From NCBI RefSeq assembly GCF_003003215.1, contig NZ_PVUF01000011.1, positions 57,365-121,364 on the forward strand: a DNA stretch of 64,000 bases. The letters are read 5' to 3'. Source of the stretch: Tritonibacter scottomollicae. GTDB taxonomy: Bacteria > Pseudomonadota > Alphaproteobacteria > Rhodobacterales > Rhodobacteraceae. This document shows, piece by piece, positions 1 through 9,774 of this stretch; position 1 is the first letter of the stretch, and each line of letters starts with the position of its first letter. The notes beneath the pieces are model-generated. The model made no database searches, had not been told where the DNA came from, and saw only the letters and a list, made by a program, of their open reading frames with translations. A program made the position numbers and the translations under genes.

Positions 1-205
1 ACACCGCGTCGCCGGTCAGCGCGCCGGAATAGGCAAAGCCCTCACCGGCCACGCCAGAGCCGACAGCCAGCGTATGGCCCGCAAGCGCAACTGTTCCGCC
101 GCCCGCAAGCGTCGCAATCGTCTCGTCGCCCGCAAGGGTGAAGGTCCCGTCCACGTCAAGCGCCGTCGCATCCGTCAGCGCACCGCCCGCAGTCGACAGG
201 CTGGC
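1..205. repeat. Internal direct repeat, copy A (657-bp period)
   Basis: Bases 1-205 match 658-862 with only a handful of differences. The offset of 657 bases is 219 codons, so the repeat keeps the reading frame of the adhesin. Copy A runs off the left edge, so its true length may be larger. Confidence 0.9.
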
Positions 206-2470
206 CGCATTTGCAATTGTCACCGCCGCATCGCCCAGGGTCGCGCCAGATTGCAGATCCAACGCCACCGTGCCCGCGTCAATCGACAGGGTCGCGCCCG
301 CGCCGCTTGTCACATTCCCCGACGCCAGCGTCAGAACACCGGAGCTTGCCGACAGCGACAGATCGCCGTCCAGCGCCAGATCGCCAGTCAGCTGTGTCGT
401 GCCGTCGCTGCTGATCTGCGCACTCACGCCCGTCGCAACCGAGAGATCATTGCTCAGCACCGCAACATCCGCGAGGCTCAGCACAGGTGCCGCATTCGCC
501 ACGCCTGCATCCGCCACAAAGGCAATGCCGCCAGATGACAGCGTGGTCGTTTGCGTCAGCCCAAGCGTGCCATGGGCGATCTCCAACCTGCCGTCAAAGC
601 CGCTGAGGTCGCCGCTCAGGATCAAGGCATCGCCCGAGGTTTCCGTGCGCAGCACCGACACCGCGTCGCCGGTCAGCGCGCCGGAATAGGCAAAGCCCTC
701 ACCGGCCACGCCAGAGCCGACAGCCAGCGTATGGCCCGCAAGCGCAACCGTCCCTTCGCCCGCAAGCGTCGCAATCGTCTCGTCGCCCGCAAGGGTGAAG
801 GTCCCGTCCACATCAAGCGCCGTCGCATCCGTCAGCGCACCGCCCGCCGTCGACAGGCTGGCATTGCCACCAATTGCAATCTCCGTACTGGCCAGGCTTG
901 CCCCCGCTTGCAGGTCAAGCACACCTGTCCCGGTCAGGTTTGTGGCACCGGTATAGCTCAGCTGATTGGCACCGGTCAGGCTGCCGTCTGCGATCACCAG
1001 CGCGCCATCACCTGAAATATCCCCAGTGAAGGCGGTTGTTGTCCCGGTCAGCGTCAGACTTGCATCAGACGCGTCCAGCGCGACGGTTCCGGCACCGCTC
1101 AATTGACCCGCAGACAGGCCCTGCCCGGTCAGGGACAATGTGCTGTTGGCCGCAAGGGAAACCGTTTCGGAAACCGTAGAATTGTCCGACGCGAGGGTCA
1201 GGGCTCCGGCATTTAGCGTCAGATTTGAGAGGGTTACATCCCCATTCAGCAGCTGGTCGCCCCCGGCAACGGCCAGAGTGCCTGCCGGCCCGTTGATGGT
1301 TCCGTCAAAACCGGCAAGTGGCGTGGTCGCCCCCGCAAGCAGCGTCAGTGTGGTGTCACCATCCAACACAACGGCGCCGGTCCCGCTCAGGGTGTCGAGA
1401 GAGACATCCTCGTCAAGGTGCAGCGTGCCGTTGTCGCGAATCGTCGCGCCAAAAGTCGGGTCGCTGGTTGCGGCAAATGTCGCGGTGACACTGCCAATGC
1501 CGCCGGTTTCGCCGATGTCGATGGCCCCACCAAAATCGCCCTCCACCAAGAGAGCCCCCGAGACAACCCGCAGCGCGCCCACACCGACATTGCCCAAAAG
1601 CGCGACATCGGCACCATTGATCGCCAGGGTGCCATTTGCACCTTCGATGGCGCCGCTTACGGTCTGCAGACCAAGCGCCGCAGCCGTCGTTCCCTGGGCA
1701 ACGGTCAGGGTTTGCCCATCCGCGATGGTGAGAAGGGTTGACGCGTCAGCCAAGGCGAGCCCCCCCACGGTCTCGCTTGCACTGACCAGAACACCGGCGC
1801 CCGTCTCGACCGCCAACTGCCCGGCATCGGACAGCGCATCCCCGCCCGTCACCTCCAACGTGCCGCTCAGGACGCTTGTGTCCGCGCTGCGACTGTCGGT
1901 CCCAGAGAGCGTCAGCGTGTTTCCTGCGCCTGCATCAATTTCCAGGTCGCCGGTGCCAGTCAGATCCGCAGTGATTTCAGATCCGTCTATCTCATTAGTG
2001 ACACGCAGAGTGGAGACAAGATCGAAGGTAAGATCGCCATCATCATTCTCACCGTCAAAATCGCTCGCGACAGACCCGGTCAGAGTCAACTCCGCAGGGA
2101 GACCGGGGTCAGTACTCTCGAAACGAAGTGTTGCACCGCCGTTTGGCGTGGAGAACACGAAAGCGTTACTCTCACTGTTGATGCTGAGAGAGTTCACAAC
2201 ATAAGTGTCGCCCTCAAGCGAGGACGCAAACTGCCCAGGCGACAGCGCGTCATCGAAGATCAGATCATAAGGCGTATCGCCGGGCGCCGTATTCCCCACA
2301 GGCAACGACACGTCCAAATCGTTGATATCAAGCCAGTTTTGGCTGCTCCAATCAGAACTTCCGACAGCATCACCCTGCCATGAGAACGTATCCGCAGTGC
2401 CGGAGTGCGGCAAAGACGCAAAGATCAGTGCCAGCGCGGTGCTTCGCAACGAAAGGCCAATGCTCGGCAT
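1..2470 (-). CDS. Autotransporter-like adhesin, 5' part only
   Basis: This is the N-terminal part of a very large secreted repeat protein; the reading frame stays open through every stretch I translated down to the left edge, and its C-terminus lies outside the window. It begins with MPSIGLSLRSTALALIFASL, a signal peptide with a likely cut near SGTA-DT. The rest is Gly/Ala/Thr/Asp-rich short strands such as LTGTGDLEIDAGAGNTLTLS and DETIATLAG, typical of a beta-helix passenger. No beta-barrel is visible, so type V secretion is inferred from passenger style. The ATG at 2470 lacks a clear ribosome site; the frame is open upstream to a TGA, and a TTG about 48 bases upstream follows a GGAG, so a longer signal peptide is possible. 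Large antisense ORFs here are by-products of the biased composition. Confidence 0.75.
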   Translation of the reverse strand, partial: MPSIGLSLRSTALALIFASLPHSGTADTFSWQGDAVGSSDWSSQNWLDINDLDVSLPVGNTAPGDTPYDLIFDDALSPGQFASSLEGDTYVVNSLSINSESNAFVFSTPNGGATLRFESTDPGLPAELTLTGSVASDFDGENDDGDLTFDLVSTLRVTNEIDGSEITADLTGTGDLEIDAGAGNTLTLSGTDSRSADTSVLSGTLEVTGGDALSDAGQLAVETGAGVLVSASETVGGLALADASTLLTIADGQTLTVAQGTTAAALGLQTVSGAIEGANGTLAINGADVALLGNVGVGALRVVSGALLVEGDFGGAIDIGETGGIGSVTATFAATSDPTFGATIRDNGTLHLDEDVSLDTLSGTGAVVLDGDTTLTLLAGATTPLAGFDGTINGPAGTLAVAGGDQLLNGDVTLSNLTLNAGALTLASDNSTVSETVSLAANSTLSLTGQGLSAGQLSGAGTVALDASDASLTLTGTTTAFTGDISGDGALVIADGSLTGANQLSYTGATNLTGTGVLDLQAGASLASTEIAIGGNASLSTAGGALTDATALDVDGTFTLAGDETIATLAGEGTVALAGHTLAVGSGVAGEGFAYSGALTGDAVSVLRTETSGDALILSGDLSGFDGRLEIAHGTLGLTQTTTLSSGGIAFVADAGVANAAPVLSLADVAVLSNDLSVATGVSAQISSDGTTQLTGDLALDGDLSLSASSGVLTLASGNVTSGAGATLSIDAGTVALDLQSGATLGDAAVTIANAASLSTAGGALTDATALDVDGTFTLAGDETIATLAGGGTVALAGHTLAVGSGVAGEGFAYSGALTGDAV
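658..862. repeat. Internal direct repeat, copy B
   Basis: This is the second copy of the adhesin repeat. It encodes the passenger segment containing LAVGSGVAGEGFAYSGALTG and FTLAGDETIATLAG. Near identity at DNA level suggests recent duplication or gene conversion. Confidence 0.9.
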
Positions 2471-3187
2471 GCGACGCGCCGGCTCACGCAAGAAAAATAC
2501 AAGCTCGCGATAAATCAAAACAGTCTCCGGCAAAAATCAGAATAAAAGAAACACCGAAATTTCGGTCAGTCCTAAGGGCGGCATCAACACGCGGCAAAAA
2601 TCAGAAATACATTCCAAATTATAGATGCGTGAACACCAATACCGCTAGCAGTCTAAATTTCGAGTGCAACCTAGAGGCGTGACGTTGGAGAGGCAAGCTT
2701 ACTTTAACAAATGCTGAACGCTGCGATTGCACCGAGCGCCGTCCTCTAGCCGCCACAGGATCGACATCAAGAAGTCAGGCCGCTCTACCACGTGGGTTCT
2801 GTCGCTAAGGTCCAGACTTTCGCACTGGCTTGGCCGATCTTACACCTCGTCACCCGACACGCATGATCCGGCGGACGCTGTGATCGTCTTCAAGCTCACC
2901 CAGCTTCCAAATGACGTGATTTTGTCTGCCGCCTGATCTTACGTGCCTTTCGGGCATCCTATCGCGATCCCGAAGCAAACATGGATGATGAGAAAAAAGC
3001 CTGTGCCATGGTGCCGATCTGTTCGCGGGCCTATGAGGCATCCATGAAGAGCGAGACAGGTGCCCCGATGGCGGGCCGATCACCGGCGCACCGAGCCAAT
3101 CGCCCGGAATGTGATCCGCCTTAGTGCTTGTTGCAGCGGCCACGAGGCCGCTGCAACAAGGCGAGGTCGTGAATAACGTTAAATCTC
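2471..3187. other. Gene-poor stretch with a possible relic
   Basis: No convincing gene is present. The first 200 bases are AT-rich and probably hold the adhesin promoter. From about 2700 to 3124 the sequence is GC-rich; a plus-strand frame near 2936-3124 reads FRASYRDPEANMDDEKKAC without an obvious start. It could be a decayed gene, but I cannot name a family. Confidence 0.4.
3127..3160. terminator. Perfect 15-bp hairpin downstream of znuA
   Basis: The arms CTTGTTGCAGCGGCC and GGCCGCTGCAACAAG pair perfectly around a 4-base loop. The hairpin lies just past the znuA stop. There is no T-run on the minus strand, so it may act as an mRNA 3'-end stabiliser rather than a classical terminator. Confidence 0.55.
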
Positions 3188-4252
3188 TCAGTTCGACAGG
3201 CACTCCACAAAGCGTGCGCCGGTGTCCGCCAGAAGGTCTGTGTAAAAGGACGCCCCCGCTTCAATCTTTGTTCCAAGCGGGTCGATGACCACAGACGCGA
3301 CCTCTGCGCCTTCGGTAACAGTGCGCACCAAACCTGGGTTGAATTGAGGCTCGGAGAAAACGCAGGAGACTTCCGCCGCAAGAATTGCATCGCGGATTTC
3401 TGCGACACGCGCAACACTGGGGTCCGAAGCATCACCAAGAGAAATCGCGCCCAGAGACTTCAGTCCAAAGCTGGTTTCAAAATACTGATATGCGTCGTGA
3501 AATACCACGAACTGCCCATCTGTTTGCTCCAGCTCCGCCCCCAAGCTCTGGACCAATTCATCAATTTCCGTCTGACCAGCAAGCGCATTGCTCTGATAGA
3601 TCTCGGCATTGGCCGGATCGATCTTTGCCAGCTCTGCGGCGATCAACGCGAGCCACTGTTTGCCATTCTGGGGCGAAAGCCAGGCATGCGGGTCCAGGCC
3701 TTCGTGACTGTGCCCACTATGATCATGGCCGTGATCTCCGTGATCGTGACCATCGTGGTCGTGGCCATGATCCTCGTGAGCATGCTCATCTTCGTCGTGA
3801 TGCGCGTCGGCGTGATAGTGGTCATGACCGTCCTCGTGATCGTGGTCGTGGTCATCCTCATGGTCGTGGTCGTGGTCGTGGTCGCTTTGAGCGAACACGA
3901 CGCCCTCGCGAAAGTCCAGCCGGGTTGTGCCCGGTGCGTCGAGCAACGAAACGATCGTTGCCTCTGCCGCCAATTCGCTGAGGGAATCAGCAAGCCAAGG
4001 CTCCAGCTCGTCACCAATCCAAAACACCGCATCAGACGAAGACAACGCGCGCGCATCCGACGGGCGCAGACTGTACCCATGCGGCGAGGCACCCGGCGGC
4101 ACCAAAACGTCGGGTTCTCCAACACCCGCCATGACACGCGCCACCAGCCCCTGCACCGGAGCGATGTCAGTCACAACACGCGGCGCGTCGGCAAAGGTTG
4201 GCAATGCAGAAACGCCCAGCAGGACGGCGGGCAAGAGGGATCGAGTGAACAT
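3188..4252 (-). CDS. znuA: Zinc ABC transporter substrate-binding protein ZnuA
   Basis: ZnuA captures zinc in the periplasm and passes it to ZnuB. The 354-residue protein starts with the signal peptide MFTRSLLPAVLLGVSALPTF; an in-frame upstream extension in the zur intergenic region was discarded because it would destroy that signal. Residues 125-183 form a long His/Asp-rich loop, diagnostic of zinc-type cluster 9 binding proteins. Expected metal-site histidines are visible in ASPHGYSL (H58), GLDPHAWL (H189) and VVFHDAYQYFE. The gene is divergent from zur-znuC-znuB with palindromic Zur-type sites between them, so zinc repression of both units is likely. Confidence 0.97.
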   Translation of the reverse strand: MFTRSLLPAVLLGVSALPTFADAPRVVTDIAPVQGLVARVMAGVGEPDVLVPPGASPHGYSLRPSDARALSSSDAVFWIGDELEPWLADSLSELAAEATIVSLLDAPGTTRLDFREGVVFAQSDHDHDHDHEDDHDHDHEDGHDHYHADAHHDEDEHAHEDHGHDHDGHDHGDHGHDHSGHSHEGLDPHAWLSPQNGKQWLALIAAELAKIDPANAEIYQSNALAGQTEIDELVQSLGAELEQTDGQFVVFHDAYQYFETSFGLKSLGAISLGDASDPSVARVAEIRDAILAAEVSCVFSEPQFNPGLVRTVTEGAEVASVVIDPLGTKIEAGASFYTDLLADTGARFVECLSN

Positions 4253-4271
4253 GTGAGCTCCAGAATGGGTT

Positions 4272-4284
4272 GTTATATCATAAC
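4272..4284. promoter_or_regulatory. Zur-box candidate 1 (GTTAT-ATC-ATAAC)
   Basis: This perfect inverted repeat lies in the 103-bp gap between divergent znuA and zur. It resembles the AT-rich GTTATA-type palindromes bound by Zur in alphaproteobacteria. It lies 20 bases upstream of the znuA start. Confidence 0.7.
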
Positions 4285-4307
4285 GTTCATTTGGCTTGAT
4301 AAACGTC

Positions 4308-4319
4308 ATGTTGTAACAT
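4308..4319. promoter_or_regulatory. Zur-box candidate 2 (ATGTT-GT-AACAT)
   Basis: This is a second palindrome in the znuA-zur gap, closer to zur. Two sites fit a repressor that controls both divergent promoters, with zur repressing itself. Confidence 0.55.
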
Positions 4320-4355
4320 ATCAATCCAAAATCACGCCAACCCCGAGGAGCTCTC

Positions 4356-4826
4356 ATGGACAGTATTGGCTTTGCCTCTCACGACCATACCCGCTGCATT
4401 TCGGGAGGGCTGGAAACGGTTGAGACCTTCTGCAAGGCCAACCGCCTGCAGTTCACGCCGGTTCGCCGCCGGGTTCTGGAGATTTTGCTTCAGCAACATC
4501 GCGCACTCGGCGCATATGAAATCCTCGATTATCTTCGACGCGAAGGCCTTGGCTCACAGCCCCCAGTCGCCTATCGCGCATTGGATTTTCTGGTGAAACA
4601 TGGGTTCGTCCACAAGATCGAACGCCTCAATGCGTTCATTGCATGTATGCATCCCGGCGAAACCCATACCCCGGTTTTCATGATCTGCCGCGAATGCGAC
4701 AGCGTCGCCGAAGCACACCGCGAGCCGATGCAGGGGCAGTTGGGCGATGCTGCGCGGGCCGCCGGGTTCCTGATCGAACGCACCGTGGTCGAAGCGGAAG
4801 GGCTATGTCCCAAATGCCAGGGCTGA
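4356..4826 (+). CDS. zur: Zinc uptake regulator Zur (Fur family)
   Basis: Zur is a zinc-responsive repressor of the znu genes. The 156-residue protein has the Fur-family winged helix in the first half (FTPVRRRVLEILLQQHRALG, then PVAYRALDFLVKHGF) and a dimerisation half with metal ligands. CRECD and the C-terminal CPKC look like the structural zinc site; HPGETHTP belongs to the regulatory site. Zur is favoured over Fur, Mur or Irr because the gene heads znuCB and is divergent from znuA. Its 3' end abuts or overlaps znuC, so the three genes form one transcript. Confidence 0.95.
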   Translation: MDSIGFASHDHTRCISGGLETVETFCKANRLQFTPVRRRVLEILLQQHRALGAYEILDYLRREGLGSQPPVAYRALDFLVKHGFVHKIERLNAFIACMHPGETHTPVFMICRECDSVAEAHREPMQGQLGDAARAAGFLIERTVVEAEGLCPKCQG

Positions 4827-4831
4827 GCGAT

Positions 4832-5578
4832 ATGCGACTGGTCACTCTGAAGAACGCGACAATCCGACATAGCGGCACACCGGCGCTCGACAATATCGCC
4901 TTTCACATCGACAAGGGTGAGATCGTCACCATTCTGGGGCCCAATGGATCGGGGAAGTCGACCTTGCTGCGCGCCATCATTGGCGCTCTTCCCCTGAGCG
5001 ACGGCACCCTTGAGCGGGCCGAGGGCCTCCGTATTGGCTACGTGCCGCAAAAGTTGCATATCGACCCCACCTTGCCGTTGACGGTAAAACGCTTTCTCAA
5101 CCTGCCCGTGCGGATCAGCGATAGCGCCGCAAAGGCCGCCCTCACAGACGCCGGCGTTCCGGGGCTGATCAATCGCCAGATGACCGGGCTTTCGGGAGGT
5201 CAGATGCAACGCGTTCTGCTCGCGCGCGCATTGCTATCCAAACCAGACCTGCTCATCCTGGACGAGGCAACGCAGGGGCTGGACCAACCCGGCTCCGCTG
5301 CCTTCTACCAAAAGATCGAAACCGTACGCACAGAACTCGGGTGCGCGATATTGATGGTCAGCCACGAATTGCATGTGGTCATGGCGGCCTCGGATCGTGT
5401 GATCTGTCTGAATGGGCATATCTGCTGTGAAGGGGAGCCCGCACAGGTCGCCAGCGCGCCCGAATACCAGGCGCTGTTCGGGACCGGAACCCATGGCACT
5501 TTGGCGCTTTATCGACACGAGCATGACCATAGCCACGATTGCGCGCATGATCATGCTGAACCGGAACACAGGCACTGA
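4832..5578 (+). CDS. znuC: Zinc ABC transporter ATP-binding protein ZnuC
   Basis: This is the ATPase of the zinc importer. It carries Walker A GPNGSGKST, signature LSGGQMQRV, Walker B LLILDEATQGLD and the switch histidine in VSHELH. The C-terminal tail is histidine-rich (HEHDHSHDCAHDH), an extra not needed for ATPase activity that may bind zinc on the cytoplasmic side. The start at 4832 follows the zur stop; an in-frame ATG at 4805, overlapping zur and preceded by GGAAGGG, is an alternative adding nine residues. The gene is six bases upstream of znuB. Confidence 0.95.
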   Translation: MRLVTLKNATIRHSGTPALDNIAFHIDKGEIVTILGPNGSGKSTLLRAIIGALPLSDGTLERAEGLRIGYVPQKLHIDPTLPLTVKRFLNLPVRISDSAAKAALTDAGVPGLINRQMTGLSGGQMQRVLLARALLSKPDLLILDEATQGLDQPGSAAFYQKIETVRTELGCAILMVSHELHVVMAASDRVICLNGHICCEGEPAQVASAPEYQALFGTGTHGTLALYRHEHDHSHDCAHDHAEPEHRH

Positions 5579-5583
5579 TATTC

Positions 5584-6390
5584 ATGACTATTCTGGACGA
5601 CTTCATGGTGCGTGCCGCGCTGGCCGGTATTGGTGTTGCACTTGCGGCCGCGCCTCTGGGCTGCTTCGTCGTCTGGCGGCGCATGGCCTATTTCGGCGAC
5701 GCGACCGCGCATGCCTCCATTCTCGGCGTCGCTCTCGCCCTGAGCTTTGATGTTTCGATCTTCGGGGGCGTTCTGGTCACGGCCCTGCTGATGGCCGGAA
5801 CGATCTCAGTTCTCAGCGGACGCGGCTATGCCATGGATACGTTGCTGGGTGTTCTCGCCCACAGCGCGCTGGCCTTTGGCCTGGTGGCCGTGTCTTTCTT
5901 GCAGGGCGTCCGCGTGGACCTGATGGGCTATCTGTTTGGAGACATCCTCGCCGTGTCGCGGGGGGATCTTGCCGTTGTGTGGTCGGGCGCCGTTTTGGTG
6001 CTGGTTTTGCTGTGGTGGCGTTGGTCATCGCTGCTGACTGCAACACTGAACCCCGAACTTGCACGCGCGTCAGGCATTTCACCGCAGCGGGAACAGCTGG
6101 TACTGACTCTTGCTCTTGCCATTGTAGTTGCCGTCGCCATCAAAGTTGTGGGCGTGCTGTTGATTGCGGCGATGTTGCTTATACCAGCGGCGACCGCACG
6201 CGCCTTTTCGACAACCCCGGAGCGCATGGCCTTCCTCGCGACGCTGATCGGATGCGCGTCAGTGATCGCAGGTATGTATCTTTCGTTCAACATGGACACC
6301 CCAACCGGTCCGACCATCGTCAGCACGGGCACGGGGTTTTTCATTGGTGCAAGCCTCCTCGCGCTCCTCGCCAAGGTGTGGCGTAGCTGA
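5584..6390 (+). CDS. znuB: Zinc ABC transporter permease ZnuB
   Basis: This is the membrane channel of the zinc importer, 268 residues with about eight hydrophobic segments. It begins MTILDDFMVRAALAGIGVAL and contains the ABC-3 family segment RMAYFGDATAHASILGVAL, including the conserved motif around D-x-x-x-H. It is the last gene of zur-znuC-znuB and converges on the hybrid kinase with only 15 bases between stops. Confidence 0.95.
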   Translation: MTILDDFMVRAALAGIGVALAAAPLGCFVVWRRMAYFGDATAHASILGVALALSFDVSIFGGVLVTALLMAGTISVLSGRGYAMDTLLGVLAHSALAFGLVAVSFLQGVRVDLMGYLFGDILAVSRGDLAVVWSGAVLVLVLLWWRWSSLLTATLNPELARASGISPQREQLVLTLALAIVVAVAIKVVGVLLIAAMLLIPAATARAFSTTPERMAFLATLIGCASVIAGMYLSFNMDTPTGPTIVSTGTGFFIGASLLALLAKVWRS

Positions 6391-6405
6391 CAGGCGTAGG
6401 AGGCC

Positions 6406-8724
6406 TCAGGCGTTCTTCTGTTTGGGCGACGTATCAGTCGCGACCAGATCCTCGTCCGCCCATTTATGCAACGCCTCCAGCAACGCATGCTTACGGATGG
6501 GTTTGCTCAGGAAGTCATCCATACCAACCTCCAGGCATGCCGTCTCATGGCTCTGCAGTGCATTTGCCGTCAAGGCAACAATGGGCACTCTTTTCAACTG
6601 GTTATCAGCTTCGTGGCGCCGGATTTCCAGGGTCGCCTCAAGTCCATCCTTCACTGGCATCATCATGTCCATAAGAACAAGGTCGGGCCCGGTTTCACGA
6701 TATAGGTCTACCGCTTCTTGGCCATTCACAGCGATGATGATTTCAACATTCTCAGCTCTCAGCATCCGACTGACAACCACTTGATTGATACGGTTGTCCT
6801 CAGCCATCAGAAGCTTCAGTCTCCGCCGGAAGGCAACAGCATCATCCTTGCGCGGCGCGTGGATGCTGTCGGCCTCCTCCGCACCGAGCGCTCCGCTTAC
6901 AACGGTCCGCAACTGATCCGCGCGTACAGGTTTCAGCACCTGCCAGCATGACCCGATATCCGCCAACATCGCTTGCGACAATGCCGGGTCGACCGAGGAA
7001 ATGACGATAATCGGCACCTGACTGAAGTGAGGCAGGTCCCGAATGCGCAGGGCAAGCTCGTACCCATCGCTGTCCGGCATATTGAAATCGAGGAATATAA
7101 GATCGCAGGTTTCCGCCGCATCGCGCATGTCGTCGAGACGTAGCATCGTCTCCATAGCAGAAGCCGCTTCGGTCACCCGCATCCCCCAGGACCGTAGCCG
7201 TTCCCCCAGAATTCTGCGGTTCAATTCAAGGTCATCAACAACAAGGGCCTGCAGTCCGGACACCGGCTGTTCCGAAAGGAATGCAACCGGAGCGTCGTCA
7301 CTGGTTGGCAGGCGAATATCGATGGCGAACACCGAGCCCCGGCCCTCGCTCGACGTGACATGGATACGCCCCTGCATGAGTTGTAGCAGGCGCGTGGAAA
7401 TCGCAAGGCCCAGACCCGTGCCCTCGAAATTCCGCGTGGCGGCACCGTCAGCTTGCTCAAAGGCATGGAAAATCCGGTCAAGCTTTTCCGCAGGAATGCC
7501 AATTCCGGTGTCCACGACAGAAATACGCAGGTCCATGTCCTGCTCCCGCATCGTGCCCGTCACATCTATATGTACGGTTCCTTGGGATGTGAACTTTACG
7601 GCATTGCCAACCACATTTGTGATGATCTGACGAATGCGCCCTGCATCTCCTTCATAGAACTCAGCAAGATCGGGATCAAACCGCAGGGTAAGTTGAACCC
7701 ATTTTTCCGCAGCTTTCGGCGCGAGCAACGTCACGACGTCTTCAATCACGGTTCGCAAGTTAAAGGTGGCTGTGTTCAGTTCCAGCTTGCCCGCCTCAAT
7801 TTTAGAAAAATTGAGGATATCATTGATGATCGTCAGAAGCGCGTTGCCCGACTTCACGATCGTATCGGTATACATCTCCTGATCCGGCGTCAGATCCGTC
7901 TCTCGCAGGACCTCGGCCATGCCGATCACGCCATTCATCGGGGTCCGGATCTCATGGCTCATATTAGCAAGGAATTCTGACTTGGCCCGGCTGGCAATCT
8001 CGGCCTCTTCACGCGCCACTTCAAGTGCCTCTTCCCGTTCATCGCGTTCGGCAAAACTGTCTTCCAAGACCGCGACAGAGACATTCAACGCCTGAAATTC
8101 CCGGCTTGCGTACCACGGCAATAGCACATGCCCCGTCTTCGCCCCGGCAACCGCGTTCGACATCCGCGCATGCACCACATGCAAAGGATTAAGCGCAAGC
8201 CGGTACACCAAATAGAGCATCAGCATGGACATCGTGACAACGGCCAGAACGGTCCAGGTAATCGTCTGGCGCACCTTGTCCAACACGATTTCCTGCCCCT
8301 CTTCGGTCGACCACTGAACAATCATGGTGCCAAATACGAAGCCCTCGAACTCCACCGGGCGCCGATACATCACGTAGTCTTCGGCGCGGTCCACGACGCC
8401 ATTCGAGGCCTCTGCAATGGTCTCCCCTTCGCCATTCTCGATCCGGATCGACATGATCTTGGGGTAGCGCGTGATCGCTTCGACCAGCCCGGTTTCCAAC
8501 ACCGGCACATCCTCGACGATGATCGCTTCGAGCATCAAACCACTCAGCAAAGACACGGTCAGATTGGCTTGATCGCCCAATTGCTCGCTGACGCGCTGCA
8601 CCTCATAGCGACGGGCCACCCCGCCCACCGCCACCACAACAAGCAGCGCGGCGAGAGCCATGGACACGACGATCTGGGACAGAATTCCGGTCCGTTGCAG
8701 GAGTTTTCGAAGGGCTGCCTTCAA
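6406..8724 (-). CDS. Hybrid sensor histidine kinase with two receiver domains
   Basis: The 772-residue membrane kinase probably relays a periplasmic signal. Two membrane segments (about 14-36 and 155-177) enclose a sensor region of about 120 residues. The phospho-acceptor is H257 in [13 protein letters not shown]; the ATPase domain has [16 protein letters not shown] and GTGLGLAIS. Receiver 1 (about 490-612) has phospho-acceptor D546 in FLDFNMP; receiver 2 (about 636-755) has D686 in LMDMMMP. There is no DNA-binding domain and no HPt, so output must go through other proteins. Its start overlaps the stop of the upstream PhnD-like gene by four bases, so both are co-translated and probably form one sensing unit. 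Confidence 0.93.
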   Translation of the reverse strand: MKAALRKLLQRTGILSQIVVSMALAALLVVVAVGGVARRYEVQRVSEQLGDQANLTVSLLSGLMLEAIIVEDVPVLETGLVEAITRYPKIMSIRIENGEGETIAEASNGVVDRAEDYVMYRRPVEFEGFVFGTMIVQWSTEEGQEIVLDKVRQTITWTVLAVVTMSMLMLYLVYRLALNPLHVVHARMSNAVAGAKTGHVLLPWYASREFQALNVSVAVLEDSFAERDEREEALEVAREEAEIASRAKSEFLANMSHEIRTPMNGVIGMAEVLRETDLTPDQEMYTDTIVKSGNALLTIINDILNFSKIEAGKLELNTATFNLRTVIEDVVTLLAPKAAEKWVQLTLRFDPDLAEFYEGDAGRIRQIITNVVGNAVKFTSQGTVHIDVTGTMREQDMDLRISVVDTGIGIPAEKLDRIFHAFEQADGAATRNFEGTGLGLAISTRLLQLMQGRIHVTSSEGRGSVFAIDIRLPTSDDAPVAFLSEQPVSGLQALVVDDLELNRRILGERLRSWGMRVTEAASAMETMLRLDDMRDAAETCDLIFLDFNMPDSDGYELALRIRDLPHFSQVPIIVISSVDPALSQAMLADIGSCWQVLKPVRADQLRTVVSGALGAEEADSIHAPRKDDAVAFRRRLKLLMAEDNRINQVVVSRMLRAENVEIIIAVNGQEAVDLYRETGPDLVLMDMMMPVKDGLEATLEIRRHEADNQLKRVPIVALTANALQSHETACLEVGMDDFLSKPIRKHALLEALHKWADEDLVATDTSPKQKNA

Positions 8725-9626
8725 AAGTCACGACTCCGCTTCATGGCGCGCCGCACAAAATCGTAGTCCGCATCGACGCCCGCCAAAAATCCGTTCTTCG
8801 CCACACGCTTTACAATTTCCTCGTTGTCCGCCGAAAGCATGACACGCTGCATTGCCTCAAACACCCGCGGGTCCAGGTCAGACCGCGCGAGCCAAGGCTT
8901 GGTCACATTATCAAAAGACGCGAGCGCGCGAATGGGGACACCCTTGGCCACCAGCTCCTTGAAAGTGCTTTCCTTAAGAGCACCGGCACTGAACTTCCCG
9001 GCACCCACAGCTTCGCCGACCAAGTCATGACGGCCCAAATAGGCGTAGCCGTGCAGATCATTGGCCGAAATACCCGCGTCCAGCAGATAGGACTGAGACA
9101 GGTATCGACCAATCGTCGACAGCTCATCCCCGAACGCAAAAGACAGTCCAACCAAATCTTCGACGTTCTCGATTGCGCTATCCTTGTGGACCGCGATGAC
9201 ACCCTTGAAGCGTTTTTCGCCCTTCTTTGACTCCATTGCGATGATCGAGATGCCAGAGTTGCGATCCATCGCGTGGACATAAGAGGCGGGCCCGAACCGG
9301 GCAAAGTCCACGCGGCCGCTCGCCAGATCATCAATGCTGGCCTCGTAGTCCTTCGATATCCGCAGATTGATCGTCACCTCTTCGTCGAGCAAAGCCTCCA
9401 TCCGCGTTTCCAGAAACGTCAGGAAGGGGCGGTATTTCCGCACCGTCGCAGAGGGTTTGTCCGCCGCATAGGTTCCGAACACCAGCTCAATTCCCGCGCG
9501 AGCAGGCACAGCGGTCATGATCCCGGTCACCAAGGCAACCATGATGACCAGCAGCAGCTTTACCAAACCGCAACGGGCAGGCGCACCAGTCGGGAACGGT
9601 CTGCCGATTGTGTCTACGGAAGGCAT
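8721..9626 (-). CDS. PhnD-like periplasmic binding protein, likely sensor subunit
   Basis: This secreted binding protein belongs to the phosphate/phosphite/phosphonate (PhnD) family. A signal segment [19 protein letters not shown] is followed by the family opening [20 protein letters not shown] and the ligand-lobe pattern [15 protein letters not shown]. Start 9626 is chosen because GGAGAA lies six bases upstream. No permease or ATPase gene is adjacent; the gene overlaps the following hybrid kinase by four bases. Periplasmic binding proteins paired this way commonly feed ligand information to the kinase, so a sensing role is inferred. The ligand is unknown. Confidence 0.88.
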   Translation of the reverse strand: MPSVDTIGRPFPTGAPARCGLVKLLLVIMVALVTGIMTAVPARAGIELVFGTYAADKPSATVRKYRPFLTFLETRMEALLDEEVTINLRISKDYEASIDDLASGRVDFARFGPASYVHAMDRNSGISIIAMESKKGEKRFKGVIAVHKDSAIENVEDLVGLSFAFGDELSTIGRYLSQSYLLDAGISANDLHGYAYLGRHDLVGEAVGAGKFSAGALKESTFKELVAKGVPIRALASFDNVTKPWLARSDLDPRVFEAMQRVMLSADNEEIVKRVAKNGFLAGVDADYDFVRRAMKRSRDF

Positions 9627-9723
9627 GCAATTCTCCTTTTTCAGCGCATTGAATCTCATCTCAAGCTCAATACGCCCGCTTCCCACCAACTCTATGACAA
9701 AGTTACGCCGAAAACTTATTGAA

Positions 9724-9738
9724 AATTAACCGTTAATT
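9724..9738. promoter_or_regulatory. Palindrome AATTAAC-C-GTTAATT in divergent promoter
   Basis: This perfect 7+1+7 inverted repeat lies between the PhnD-like gene and the fusion gene. A further half-site, TTAACCAT at 9757-9764, matches the 8-base form of the alphaproteobacterial CtrA site. It is an operator candidate for one or both promoters. Confidence 0.4.
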
Positions 9739-9774
9739 GCCCTCAGCGCGCAAAAATTAACCATCTGGAAAGGA

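Noticed and set aside
1140-2204. 354-codon plus-strand ORF
   Set aside because: It is antisense to the adhesin frame, which has a signal peptide and passenger-type sequence; the antisense product is Ser/Pro/Val-rich with no family features.
2727-3203. Possible transposase remnant downstream of znuA
   Set aside because: No terminal repeats, catalytic motif or recognisable transposase segment; kept only as a possible relic.
3344-4423. 359-codon plus-strand ORF over znuA
   Set aside because: It arises from the CAC/GAC repeats of the ZnuA histidine loop read backwards (runs of Val/Ile/Met); znuA is certain.
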